Source: Paraburkholderia ginsengiterrae
Lineage (GTDB): Bacteria > Pseudomonadota > Gammaproteobacteria > Burkholderiales > Burkholderiaceae
Length of the DNA: 64,000 nt
Reading direction: 5' to 3'
NCBI RefSeq assembly: GCF_001645125.1
Contig: NZ_LXKA01000121.1
Location: 62,001 to 126,000, forward strand
Below are positions 19,994-27,775 of this stretch, piece by piece. Under the pieces are notes generated by a model. The model was not told the origin of the DNA, made no database searches, and saw nothing but the letters and a program-made list of their open reading frames with translations. Within the stretch, counting starts at the first letter, position 1, and each line of letters opens with the position of its first letter. The translations under genes and the position numbers were made by a program.

Positions 19994-20671
19994 ATGCCTG
20001 CATGGTTGCATCTGATGGCGCAGTCGCTGTGGCCCCTGCTGTATGCGGGGCTGCTGTTCACTGTGCCGCTGACACTGGCCTCGTTTGCGATCGGCCTCGC
20101 GCTCGCGTTTATCGTGGCGCTGGTCAGGCTGTTCGGGCCGAAGTGGGCAGTCGTGGTCGTGCGATTCTACGTGTGGCTGTTTCGCGGTTCGCCGTTGCTC
20201 GTGCAACTGTTCGTGATCTTCTACGGACTCCCGAACGTGGGTATCGTGCTCGATCCGTTGACGGCGGCGATCATCGGCTTTTCGCTGAACGTGGGCGCGT
20301 ACAACTCCGAGGTGATACGCGGGGTGATCGAGTCGATTCCGAAAGGTCAGTGGGAGGCCGCGTATTCAATGGGGATGACGCGCGAGCAGGCCTTGCGCCG
20401 CGCAATCCTGCCGCAGGCGGCGCGCGTGGCGCTGCCGCCGCTGTCGAACTCGTTTATTGCGCTGGTGAAGGACACCTCGCTGGCGGCGGTGCTGACGGTG
20501 CCGGAAGTGTTTCAGGCGGCGCAGCGCATCGCGTCGGTGACTTACGAGCCGCTCATCCTGTACACCGAGGCGGCACTGGTCTATCTGATCTTCAGTTCGG
20601 TGTTGTCATCCGCGCAAGTCAGGCTCGAGCGTAAGTTCGGCCGTCACGCACTTTTCCAGGCAGGCAACTGA
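19994..20671 (+). CDS. polar amino-acid ABC transporter permease
   Basis: This 225-residue inner-membrane permease has the HisM/TcyL-type motif WEAAYSMGMTREQALRRAILPQAARVALPPL, which contacts the ATPase. It lies 23 bp after the binding protein. Its TGA overlaps the ATG of the next gene (TGATG at 20669-20673), so translation is coupled. Confidence 0.92.
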   Translation: MPAWLHLMAQSLWPLLYAGLLFTVPLTLASFAIGLALAFIVALVRLFGPKWAVVVVRFYVWLFRGSPLLVQLFVIFYGLPNVGIVLDPLTAAIIGFSLNVGAYNSEVIRGVIESIPKGQWEAAYSMGMTREQALRRAILPQAARVALPPLSNSFIALVKDTSLAAVLTVPEVFQAAQRIASVTYEPLILYTEAALVYLIFSSVLSSAQVRLERKFGRHALFQAGN

Positions 20672-21459
20672 TGATCCGACTGGAAAAAATCGACAAGTAC
20701 TTCGGCGGTCAACGGGTGCTCAACTCGGTCGATCTGCAGCTCGCCCAGGGCAACGTGACTGCCCTGATCGGTCCGTCAGGCAGCGGCAAGAGCACGTTGC
20801 TGCGTTGCGTAAATCTGCTGGAAATTCCCGAGTCGGGTTCGCTCGAACTCGGCGACCAGCGGATGAAATTCAGCCCCGACCACAAGCCCTCGCGCGACGA
20901 GGTGCTGACGATACGCCGCCGCACCGGCATGGTGTTTCAGAACTTCCAGCTGTTTCCGCATCTGACGGTGCGGCAGAACGTGATGGAAGGCTTGCTGACC
21001 GTGCAGAAGTGGGACAAGGACCGTGCGCGGGTGCGCGCGGACGAGCTGCTGGACAAGGTCGGCATCGCGCACAAGGCGGACGCGTGGCCCTCGACGCTGT
21101 CCGGTGGTCAACAGCAGCGCGTGGCGATTGCGCGGGCGTTGGCGCCGTCGCCGGAGGTGCTGTTGTGCGACGAGCCCACCTCGGCGCTCGACCCGGGTCT
21201 TGCCGCGGAAGTGGTGGATGTGCTCAAGCAACTCGCCACGGAAGGCATGACGATGCTGATGGCGACGCACGATTTGCGGCTCGCCGCGACGATCGCGCGT
21301 GACGTGGTGTTTCTGAATAACGGCGTGGTGGTGGAGGCGGGGCCGTCGCGCAATGTGTTCATGGAGCCGCGCGAGCCGGAAACGGAGCGTTTCGTGTCGA
21401 CGCTGACGCACAGCCTGCCGGAAGCGTGGACCGAATCGGGCGGCGCCAAAAAACCGTAG
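20671..21459 (+). CDS. polar amino-acid ABC transporter ATP-binding protein
   Basis: This 262-residue ATPase has Walker A GPSGSGKS, Q-loop VFQNFQLFPHLT, signature LSGGQQQR, Walker B VLLCDEPTSALDP and the switch histidine in MATHDLR. It belongs to the GlnQ/TcyN class and completes the binding protein-permease-ATPase operon. The downstream hairpin at 21504-21528 has its U-run on the other strand and serves leuA, so no separate terminator is seen for this operon. Confidence 0.93.
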   Translation: MIRLEKIDKYFGGQRVLNSVDLQLAQGNVTALIGPSGSGKSTLLRCVNLLEIPESGSLELGDQRMKFSPDHKPSRDEVLTIRRRTGMVFQNFQLFPHLTVRQNVMEGLLTVQKWDKDRARVRADELLDKVGIAHKADAWPSTLSGGQQQRVAIARALAPSPEVLLCDEPTSALDPGLAAEVVDVLKQLATEGMTMLMATHDLRLAATIARDVVFLNNGVVVEAGPSRNVFMEPREPETERFVSTLTHSLPEAWTESGGAKKP

Positions 21460-21503
21460 GCGGGCGGGCCAGAACGATAGAGGTCCGCCAACGTAGCGGG
21501 CGC

Positions 21504-21528
21504 AAAAAGGGGGCGTCGAAACGCCCCC
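21504..21528 (-). terminator. intrinsic terminator of leuA
   Basis: GGGGGCGT (21509-21516), loop CGAA, ACGCCCCC (21521-21528). Read on the minus strand the stem is followed by TTTTT, which assigns it to leuA, 45 bp past its stop. Confidence 0.85.
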
Positions 21529-21573
21529 CTCGAATCAAGCTGCTACGAAGCCGTCATCAGCTTCATCAAAGCC

Positions 21574-23301
21574 TCAAACGCCCACACTTTCCGTCGCGTC
21601 GTTCATTGCCGTATCGAAGAAGCGCTCCTTTGCCTCAGCATTGACACGGGCATAAGCGCGATTCACGCCGCTGATCACCGCGCGAATGGACGCCGTCACC
21701 AGATCGGCGTCGATGCCGACGCCGAACGCGCTGCCCGTCACATCCACACCGGCCATTTCAGCGATCGCCACCGCGCGGGCATCCGCACCTTGCGTCAACG
21801 CGCGCTCTTCGTAATGTTGAATGCGCACCGGCGCGCCGATTGCGTGCATCAACGCGTCGAGCGGGCCATTGCCTTCGCCGCTCAGCACGCGCCGCGTGCC
21901 GTTGATGTCGACCGTGAGCTTGATGTGCTCGCGTCCGTCGCGCTCGGCCAGGCTGTGGCCGACGTAATGGATCGGCGCGGTGTTCTGCACGTATTCCTGC
22001 TGGAACAATGTCCAGATCTGCGAGGAGGTCACTTCCTGGCCGCTGTCGTCGGTAAAGCGCTGCACGGCCGAGCTGAAGTCCACCTGCAGGCGGCGCGGCA
22101 ACACGACGCCATAGCCCTGCTCAAGCAGATAGGCAATGCCGCCTTTGCCCGACTGGCTGTTCACGCGAATCACCGAGTCGTAGGTGCGGCCGAGATCGGC
22201 CGGATCGTTCGGCATGTACGGCACTTCCCAGATCGCGTCCGGTTTCTGCACGGCAAAACCCTTCTTGATCGCGTCCTGATGCGAGCCCGAGAAGGCAGTG
22301 AACACCAGGTCACCGACATACGGATGACGCGGATGCACCGGCAACTGCGTACATTCCTCGGCCGTGCGCGCGACTTCATTGATGTTCGAGAAGTCGAGCC
22401 CCGGATCGATGCCCTGCGTGTACAGATTCAACGCGAGCGTGACGAGATCCACGTTGCCGGTGCGCTCGCCGTTGCCGAACAGACACCCTTCGATACGATC
22501 AGCGCCGGCCATCACCGCGAGCTCGGCCGCCGCCACCGCGGTGCCGCGGTCGTTATGCGGATGCACGGACACGATCAGCGAATCGCGGCGCGCGAGGTTG
22601 CGGTGCATCCATTCGATCTGGTCCGCGTAGACGTTCGGCGTGGCCATTTCGACGGTGGCCGGCAAGTTGACGATCGCTTTGTGCTCCGGCGTCGGCTGCC
22701 AGATGTCGAACACGGCGTCGCACACTTCCTTGGCGAATTCGAGTTCGGTGCCGCTGAACACTTCCGGGCTGTATTGCAGCGTGAAGTGCGTTTCCGGCGC
22801 GGCGTCGGCGAGACGCTTCATGGTGCGCGCGGCGTTCTGCGCGAGCTCTTTCACGCCGCTCTTTTCCAGCCCGAACACGATCTTGCGGAATTCCGGCGCG
22901 GTCGCGTTGTACAGGTGGACGATGGCGCGCGGCACGCCACGCAACGATTCGAAAGTGCGTTCGATCAGGTCGTCGCGCGCTTGCGTCAACACTTCGATGG
23001 TGACGTCGTCGGGGATATGGCCGCCTTCGATCAACTCGCGCACGAAATTGAAGTCGGTTTGCGAGGCGGACGGAAACGCCACTTCGATTTCCTTGAAACC
23101 GATCTGCACCAGCGTCTTGAACATGCGCATCTTGCGCTGCGCGTCCATCGGCTCGAACAGGGCCTGGTTGCCGTCGCGCAGGTCGGTGCTCATCCAGATC
23201 GGCGCATGCGTGATGGTGCGCGACGGCCATTGGCGGTCCGTCAAGTTGATGGGCTTGAACGAGCGGTATTTGGTAGCAGGGTTTTTCAACATTTTCATCA
23301 T
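21574..23301 (-). CDS. leuA: 2-isopropylmalate synthase (long form)
   Basis: It condenses 2-oxoisovalerate and acetyl-CoA to 2-isopropylmalate, the first committed leucine step. The 575-residue protein is of the longer yeast-like LeuA type, with the HMG-CoA lyase-like barrel start [15 protein letters not shown], the metal site [15 protein letters not shown] and a C-terminal regulatory domain. No other leu gene is nearby. The start may be ATG 23301 or the in-frame ATG 23292; both have weak ribosome sites. Upstream lie a leucine-codon leader peptide and an attenuator hairpin. Confidence 0.95.
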   Translation of the reverse strand: MMKMLKNPATKYRSFKPINLTDRQWPSRTITHAPIWMSTDLRDGNQALFEPMDAQRKMRMFKTLVQIGFKEIEVAFPSASQTDFNFVRELIEGGHIPDDVTIEVLTQARDDLIERTFESLRGVPRAIVHLYNATAPEFRKIVFGLEKSGVKELAQNAARTMKRLADAAPETHFTLQYSPEVFSGTELEFAKEVCDAVFDIWQPTPEHKAIVNLPATVEMATPNVYADQIEWMHRNLARRDSLIVSVHPHNDRGTAVAAAELAVMAGADRIEGCLFGNGERTGNVDLVTLALNLYTQGIDPGLDFSNINEVARTAEECTQLPVHPRHPYVGDLVFTAFSGSHQDAIKKGFAVQKPDAIWEVPYMPNDPADLGRTYDSVIRVNSQSGKGGIAYLLEQGYGVVLPRRLQVDFSSAVQRFTDDSGQEVTSSQIWTLFQQEYVQNTAPIHYVGHSLAERDGREHIKLTVDINGTRRVLSGEGNGPLDALMHAIGAPVRIQHYEERALTQGADARAVAIAEMAGVDVTGSAFGVGIDADLVTASIRAVISGVNRAYARVNAEAKERFFDTAMNDATESVGV

Positions 23302-23342
23302 CCGAGGGTGAGACCAGAAACCTGGGCGTCGACCGGACGACG

Positions 23343-23389
23343 AAAAGACATAACTGGGCCGCCGGTCGGAAACCGGGGCTGGGTCAGTT
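23343..23389 (-). terminator. putative leu attenuator hairpin
   Basis: On the minus strand AACTG...CCGGT-TTCCG-ACCGG...CAGTT (23389-23352) folds into a long interrupted stem followed by ATGTCTTTT (23351-23343). It lies between the leader peptide stop and leuA, as expected for a transcription attenuator. Confidence 0.55.
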
Positions 23390-23419
23390 ACTGGGGAATC
23401 AAGCGATGCTTCGGGAGAA

Positions 23420-23500
23420 TCAGACGGAAGCGCGCAGCAGCAGACCTAGCCCGGTAGAGCGGGCTAGTAGTAGCGATAGGGTGGTCTGGGCGCGGTACAT
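23420..23500 (-). CDS. leu leader peptide (26 aa, leucine-rich)
   Basis: The frame reads [20 protein letters not shown] followed by LLRASV: eight leucines in 26 residues. Five of them use CTA, normally a rare codon in this GC-rich genome, and three are consecutive CTA at codons 10-12. E. coli leuL uses the same trick. A perfect 8-bp hairpin (23446-23453 with 23460-23467) lies within the coding sequence, and the attenuator hairpin follows 30 nt after the stop. No Shine-Dalgarno is visible. The best promoter guess would place the transcript start almost at the ATG, so translation may be leaderless. Confidence 0.72.
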   Translation of the reverse strand: MYRAQTTLSLLLARSTGLGLLLRASV

Positions 23501-23508
23501 AGTGCGCC

Positions 23509-23537
23509 ATAGGAACACATTATCGAGACGGCGTCAA
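23509..23537 (-). promoter_or_regulatory. weak candidate promoter of leu leader-leuA
   Basis: TTGACG (23537-23532), 17-nt spacer, TCCTAT (23514-23509). The -35 is good and the -10 poor. The implied start is near 23502, immediately before the leader ATG at 23500. Confidence 0.35.
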
Positions 23538-23561
23538 GCGCCGTCCCGGTGCGGCGCGAGA

Positions 23562-24431
23562 TCAGTGCGCCGGTTTCACGAAGCGCAAGGTCATGCGATC
23601 GGATTCGCCGATGGCCGCATATTTCGCCCGGTCGACCTCGCCGCCCCGGTAGGTGGGCGGCAGCGACCATACGCCGTTAGGGTAGTTCTTCGTGTCGCGC
23701 GGGTTGCTGTTCACCTCGCTCTGGCCGGCCAGTTCGAAGCCGGCCGCCCGCGCGTGTTCGATTACGTACGCTTCGGTCACGTAGCCGGAGTCGATGGTCT
23801 GTTGCAGCGAAGTGCCAGGCGCCGCGCGATGTTCCTCCACGCCGAGCATGCCGCCCGGTTTGAGCGCGGCATAAAACGCGCGCAGGTTCGCGTCGATCTG
23901 GCCGTCCTTGATCCAGTTGTGGATATTGCGGAAGGTCAGCACCCGGTCGACGCTGGCATCGGCCGGAAAGCCGCTGAACTGGCCCGCGTGCAACGTGCCG
24001 ACCACGACATTGCCGTAGATGGCGGGCGTGGCGGCCAGCTTGCGCGCGAATGCCGCGCGGCTGGATTGCTCCTCGGCCGATGGCGCTCCCTGCGGGCCGT
24101 CGTATTGCGCCTCGTAGAGCTTGCCGTGGTCGTGCAGGTAGGGCGCGAGAATGTCCGTGTACCAGCCGCCGCCCGGCTCGATCTCCAGCACGCTTTGCGA
24201 CGGCGCGAGTTCGAAGAATTGCAGCGTCTCTTCGGGATGGCGGTAGACATCGCGCACGCGGGCCTTGTCGCCGCGCTGAGGCCCGGAAACGGCGGCCTCG
24301 AGCAGCGCCGGATCGGCGGATGCCGTTACCGATGCCGATGGACCGGCGCAGGCGGCCAGCAACAGCGCCGCGCTCCATGCCGTGAGTGTGGCGCGAAGCG
24401 CGCGGGCGTGGCGATTCGAGGGCGTGTTCAT
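23562..24431 (-). CDS. lipoprotein-type SAM-dependent methyltransferase (COG4798-like)
   Basis: This 289-residue protein has an N-terminal signal with lipobox LLAACAG, so it is probably exported and lipidated. It carries a class I methyltransferase core: VLEIEPGGGWYTDILAPYL as motif I and LTFRNIHNW as a later motif. The family is known as a 'predicted methyltransferase' with no assigned substrate. An exported SAM enzyme is odd because SAM is cytoplasmic, so either the fold binds something else or the N-terminus is misread. I chose ATG 24431 for the signal peptide; an upstream ATG at 24440 is possible. Confidence 0.8.
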   Translation of the reverse strand: MNTPSNRHARALRATLTAWSAALLLAACAGPSASVTASADPALLEAAVSGPQRGDKARVRDVYRHPEETLQFFELAPSQSVLEIEPGGGWYTDILAPYLHDHGKLYEAQYDGPQGAPSAEEQSSRAAFARKLAATPAIYGNVVVGTLHAGQFSGFPADASVDRVLTFRNIHNWIKDGQIDANLRAFYAALKPGGMLGVEEHRAAPGTSLQQTIDSGYVTEAYVIEHARAAGFELAGQSEVNSNPRDTKNYPNGVWSLPPTYRGGEVDRAKYAAIGESDRMTLRFVKPAH

Positions 24432-24681
24432 GGCGTCCATTATCGGGTTCGATCGGGCCGGAAGGAAATCGTCAATCGGCATAAGGATAGACGTTTGCCG
24501 TATTTGCGTTGCAGGCATGCCGTGGAATAAAGCACTGCCGCGGCCGGTTTCGCCATGTAGGGCCGCGGTTGTCGCGATGACTGAATCCGCAGCGCACGGC
24601 GGCGCGTATAACGTAGGGAGTCAGCGTTTGCGGATGCGCGCGGACCTGATCCCCTTCATGTTCATTTTGCCGGAGGCAGGT

Positions 24682-25011
24682 ATGAAACGAGCACCGAAGA
24701 AGTGGTGGGGCGCGACAATCGCGCTGTGCGTCGCCGCGTGCGGCGTCGTCACGCAGGCGGGCGCGCAGGGCCTGAGTCCGCAGGACGACATGAACGCGCC
24801 GCAAAACAGCACGAGTCTGATGCCGAACTCGGCCCGCGGCAGCGAATATCCGACACACGGCAATCAGCAAGCCGGGGAAATGAATCTGAATCCGACCGAC
24901 CCGCGCGCGCAACTGGTCAACGGTTTGCCGAACAACGCGACGGCCGGCGGCTATGGCGCACCGCTCGCCGGTGTGCGGACCTACGTGCAGCCGTCCATGC
25001 CGTCGAATTGA
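24682..25011 (+). CDS. small exported protein of unknown function
   Basis: This 109-residue protein has a signal peptide (KRAPKKWWGATIALCVAACG, cut near AQA/GAQG) and a Pro/Asn/Gln-rich, probably disordered mature part. The start at 24682 has GGAGG upstream. I do not recognise a family. It is followed on the same strand by a lipoprotein gene. The 250-bp stretch before it holds no other gene. Confidence 0.7.
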   Translation: MKRAPKKWWGATIALCVAACGVVTQAGAQGLSPQDDMNAPQNSTSLMPNSARGSEYPTHGNQQAGEMNLNPTDPRAQLVNGLPNNATAGGYGAPLAGVRTYVQPSMPSN

Positions 25012-25090
25012 GCGCCGGCGCGAACGGCTCCCGCGCCGGCCGCGCGGCCCGTAAGCTACAATTGCCGACGGCTTGAAAAACGGAATATCA

Positions 25091-25618
25091 ATGAAGATTC
25101 GGATTCTCTCTATCGCCTGCGTCACGGCCGCCGCTGCACTGCTGGCGGCCTGCACGACCGTCTACAAGAACTCGGACGCATGCGAGCAGATGATGCGAAG
25201 CCAACTGGCGCAGAAGTCGACGGATTCGCCGACGGACACGCTAAAGATTACCCATACGGGCGCCGGTATCGACGGCTCGCGGGTGGTGGTCGAAGGATCG
25301 ATCGTGCGTATTGTGCCGCCGGCTGCGCCGGCTTCCGGTGCGCAGGTTGCGTCGTCGGCTTCGGCGGCCTCGGGTGTGTTCGCGAATGCCGCGAGTGCTT
25401 CGGGCGCGGTTGCCGCTTCCGGTGCTTCCGCCGCAGCGGTTGCGTCAGCCGCTTCCGCCTCCTCGGGCGCCGCTGCGCTCGCGCTCAAATCCGCCAAACC
25501 GCAGAAGGTGAACATCCCGGCGGCCGCCGAGTGCACGTTCCACGGCCAGACGCTAAGCGCCTTCAACTGGCTGGCGCCGGAAAAATTCTTGCCCCCGGCC
25601 GACACCGCCACCGAATAA
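25091..25618 (+). CDS. Ala/Ser-rich lipoprotein of unknown function
   Basis: This 175-residue protein starts with a lipoprotein signal whose lipobox is LLAAC (Cys21). Conserved-looking head and tail segments (NSDACEQMMRSQLA; AECTFHGQTLSAFNWLAPEKFLPPA) flank a low-complexity Ala/Ser/Val run at about residues 80-140. The layout suggests an outer-membrane-anchored protein with a flexible linker. I chose ATG 25091, preceded by GGA; a TTG at 25073 is possible. Family unknown. Confidence 0.72.
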   Translation: MKIRILSIACVTAAAALLAACTTVYKNSDACEQMMRSQLAQKSTDSPTDTLKITHTGAGIDGSRVVVEGSIVRIVPPAAPASGAQVASSASAASGVFANAASASGAVAASGASAAAVASAASASSGAAALALKSAKPQKVNIPAAAECTFHGQTLSAFNWLAPEKFLPPADTATE

Positions 25619-25637
25619 CCGTGCGGGCCGGGGAGCC

Positions 25638-25769
25638 CCGCGGTTGCCTGGGGCCTGGCGGAGTGCGCCCGCGCCGGGCTGCACACCCGGCGAGCCTCAA
25701 ACCCCACGGCTGCGCGGGGCCTGATTGGGTCCGCGTGCGTCTGACTCGCACACCCTGCGAGCCTCAAAC
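25638..25769. repeat. degenerate direct repeat, two units of about 65 bp
   Basis: Units at 25638-25702 and 25704-25769 both begin CC(g/a)CGG(t/c)TGC, share GGGGCCTG and end GCGAGCCTCAAAC. They fill the gap between the convergent lipoprotein and glycosyltransferase genes. Confidence 0.55.
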
Positions 25770-25771
25770 GC

Positions 25772-27622
25772 TCACATGCCGTTTCCCCGCTTTTCCCGCA
25801 TCAGCTTCAGCACGCATTCGCCGAATGCCTGCGGCCGTCCTTCGAAGCAACGTTCCACCGCCCGCGTGCCGATCAGACGCTGCCGCAAGGCCGTGCGTTC
25901 GGCGTGCGCGTCGATCATCCGTACGGCGGCGGAGATGTAGTCCTCGACGCTGTCCGCCGTGGTCCATGACGGCATGCCCACGCGCTCGAACAGCGCGCCG
26001 TCGATCCGCTCGAACACTTCCGGTCCGCGCTTGCAGACACCCGGCAGACCGAGCGTGAGCGCATCGACAATGCCGTTGGTATTGCCGAACGGAAACGGAC
26101 TCAGAAACAGATTGGCTCGATTGACGCGCGCCAGATAGCTCGCATAGTCGTGAAAGCCGTGCACGATCGCGTGCGGCAGTGCACGGCCGATCACCTCGCG
26201 CATCCGTTCGAGCGGCAAGCCGGCGTGCACGCCGCTCATGAAGTGAAACTCCACCGGCGTCGTGGCGCGCTCGCCGATCTCGCGGCACGCTTGCAGGAAG
26301 CCCGGATTGAGCTTCATCGCGCTCGCCGTTACAACCACCTCCAGTGTTTCGCGTGACAGCGGAATCTCGGCAACGATGTCCGGCAGCGCCACCGACGGCC
26401 GGTACGGCTGACCGTCTTTCGGCAGCATCATCAGGCGTTCGCTGAAGCAGGCCGGATCGCCGACGTAGTCTTCCTCCACGCTCACGTAATCGATCTTGTC
26501 GGAGTGCGTGGTGGCGGGGTGGCCGAGACCGGCAATCTGCAGAGGCGCGATGCGCAGGTTCGACATGAACACGGTCAGCGCGAACATGCCGACGCTCGGC
26601 ATATACAGCACGTCCGGCTGTTCGGCAGCGGCAAAGTCGCGGATCGTTTTCAGGCATTCGCCAAGGTAGTCCGGCGCTTCCAGTTCGATGCAACGGTCGA
26701 ATACCGCGCGCCCGATATTGTCGATGGCGTAACCGAAGCTGAAGGCCACCACCTCGAAATGCTCGCGCGCGGCTTCGACCGTGCGCGAGTGCGTGCGGTA
26801 GATCGAATGGGCGCCGCCGAACCATTCGAGCACCACCACCATCAGCGGCTTCCCGCCATGCCGCTTGCGTGGCCCCGCCGTCACGGGCAGGTCGGTCAGC
26901 CCCAATTGATGCAGTTTGCGGCGCACCAATGCGTTGATATCCCGCTTGATCTCGTGCCGACGAGGCGTGTCCGCGTAGCTGCAGAACATATACGCGTTAT
27001 GCAGCAGCGCAGTCGGCAAGTCGTCGAGGTCGTCGATCTGCCGCAGTTTGCCGGGCAGCCATTCGATCAGCGCTTCGCGTTTCAGGTGCGCGCTCGCCGA
27101 ACCCTTGAACACGGGCGCCAGCAGAACGAGGGCGAGGCACGCGGCGAGCGTCTTGTCGTACGCCCATAACGCGGCGAAGTCGAGCTCCAGTTCGGACTCG
27201 GTCGAATAGAGCACGCAGAGTTTTTCGATAAAGCTGTCGCCAGGCAGAAACTGCGCGTCGTTCCTGCCGCGCGGATTCAGATGATGAGTGACATGGTCCG
27301 CATTGCCGAAGGGGGTGGAGGCGAACACCAGTCCGACCCATTCGTGCAAGGTCAGAAGCAACCGGAAGCATTCACGCGGCAGATTGAATTCCGGGTCGGC
27401 GAACAAGGTCGAGGCCGCGCTCGCGAGGCGTGTGCAGAAGCGCTTGCGTTGCTCGGCGGGCGGCAGGTCGGCGATGCCTGAGGCGCGGAAGCTGTCGTCC
27501 AGCGCGCCGCGCTTTTGCTGCAGCAGCGCCAGCGCGGCAATGAACTGGATAGCCGCCTTCACATGCTGCCGCGTATAAACGAGCTGCTCGAAGTGATCGA
27601 GCGAAAAAGTGGGTTCTTCCAT
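25772..27622 (-). CDS. HMW1C-family cytoplasmic N-glycosyltransferase (GT41)
   Basis: Proteins of this family transfer glucose from UDP-glucose to asparagines in the cytoplasm. The 616-residue protein matches Haemophilus HMW1C along its length. It has an N-terminal all-alpha domain with LHEWVGLVFASTPFGNADH (92-110), the core MVVVLEWFGGAHSIYRTHS (261-279), GLGHPATTHSDKIDYVSVEEDYVG (366-388), the lysine in AMKLNPGFL (435-443), and SPFPFGNTNGIVD (508-520) then GVCKRGPEVFERIDG. No adhesin or two-partner secretion gene is next to it, unlike the HMW loci. Upstream on the same strand are DUF3443 and DUF2844 genes. Confidence 0.88.
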   Translation of the reverse strand: MEEPTFSLDHFEQLVYTRQHVKAAIQFIAALALLQQKRGALDDSFRASGIADLPPAEQRKRFCTRLASAASTLFADPEFNLPRECFRLLLTLHEWVGLVFASTPFGNADHVTHHLNPRGRNDAQFLPGDSFIEKLCVLYSTESELELDFAALWAYDKTLAACLALVLLAPVFKGSASAHLKREALIEWLPGKLRQIDDLDDLPTALLHNAYMFCSYADTPRRHEIKRDINALVRRKLHQLGLTDLPVTAGPRKRHGGKPLMVVVLEWFGGAHSIYRTHSRTVEAAREHFEVVAFSFGYAIDNIGRAVFDRCIELEAPDYLGECLKTIRDFAAAEQPDVLYMPSVGMFALTVFMSNLRIAPLQIAGLGHPATTHSDKIDYVSVEEDYVGDPACFSERLMMLPKDGQPYRPSVALPDIVAEIPLSRETLEVVVTASAMKLNPGFLQACREIGERATTPVEFHFMSGVHAGLPLERMREVIGRALPHAIVHGFHDYASYLARVNRANLFLSPFPFGNTNGIVDALTLGLPGVCKRGPEVFERIDGALFERVGMPSWTTADSVEDYISAAVRMIDAHAERTALRQRLIGTRAVERCFEGRPQAFGECVLKLMREKRGNGM

Positions 27623-27775
27623 CAGCCGATAATTCCAAGATACGCAGGACTAACGAATTGGATATGCAGAGTTGCAAGCGCGTTAGCCGGAGGCGCGGAT
27701 TATGTCAGCCTGGAGATACCAAATTTGCCGTTCGGGTGGATTGATGAATTTTCTGCGCGCAAATAAGCTGCGCGC

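Noticed and set aside
23388-23510. Other-frame 40-codon ORF ([10 protein letters not shown]...) over the leu leader
   Set aside because: No leucine run, no family, no ribosome site; the [13 protein letters not shown] frame fits the expected leader.
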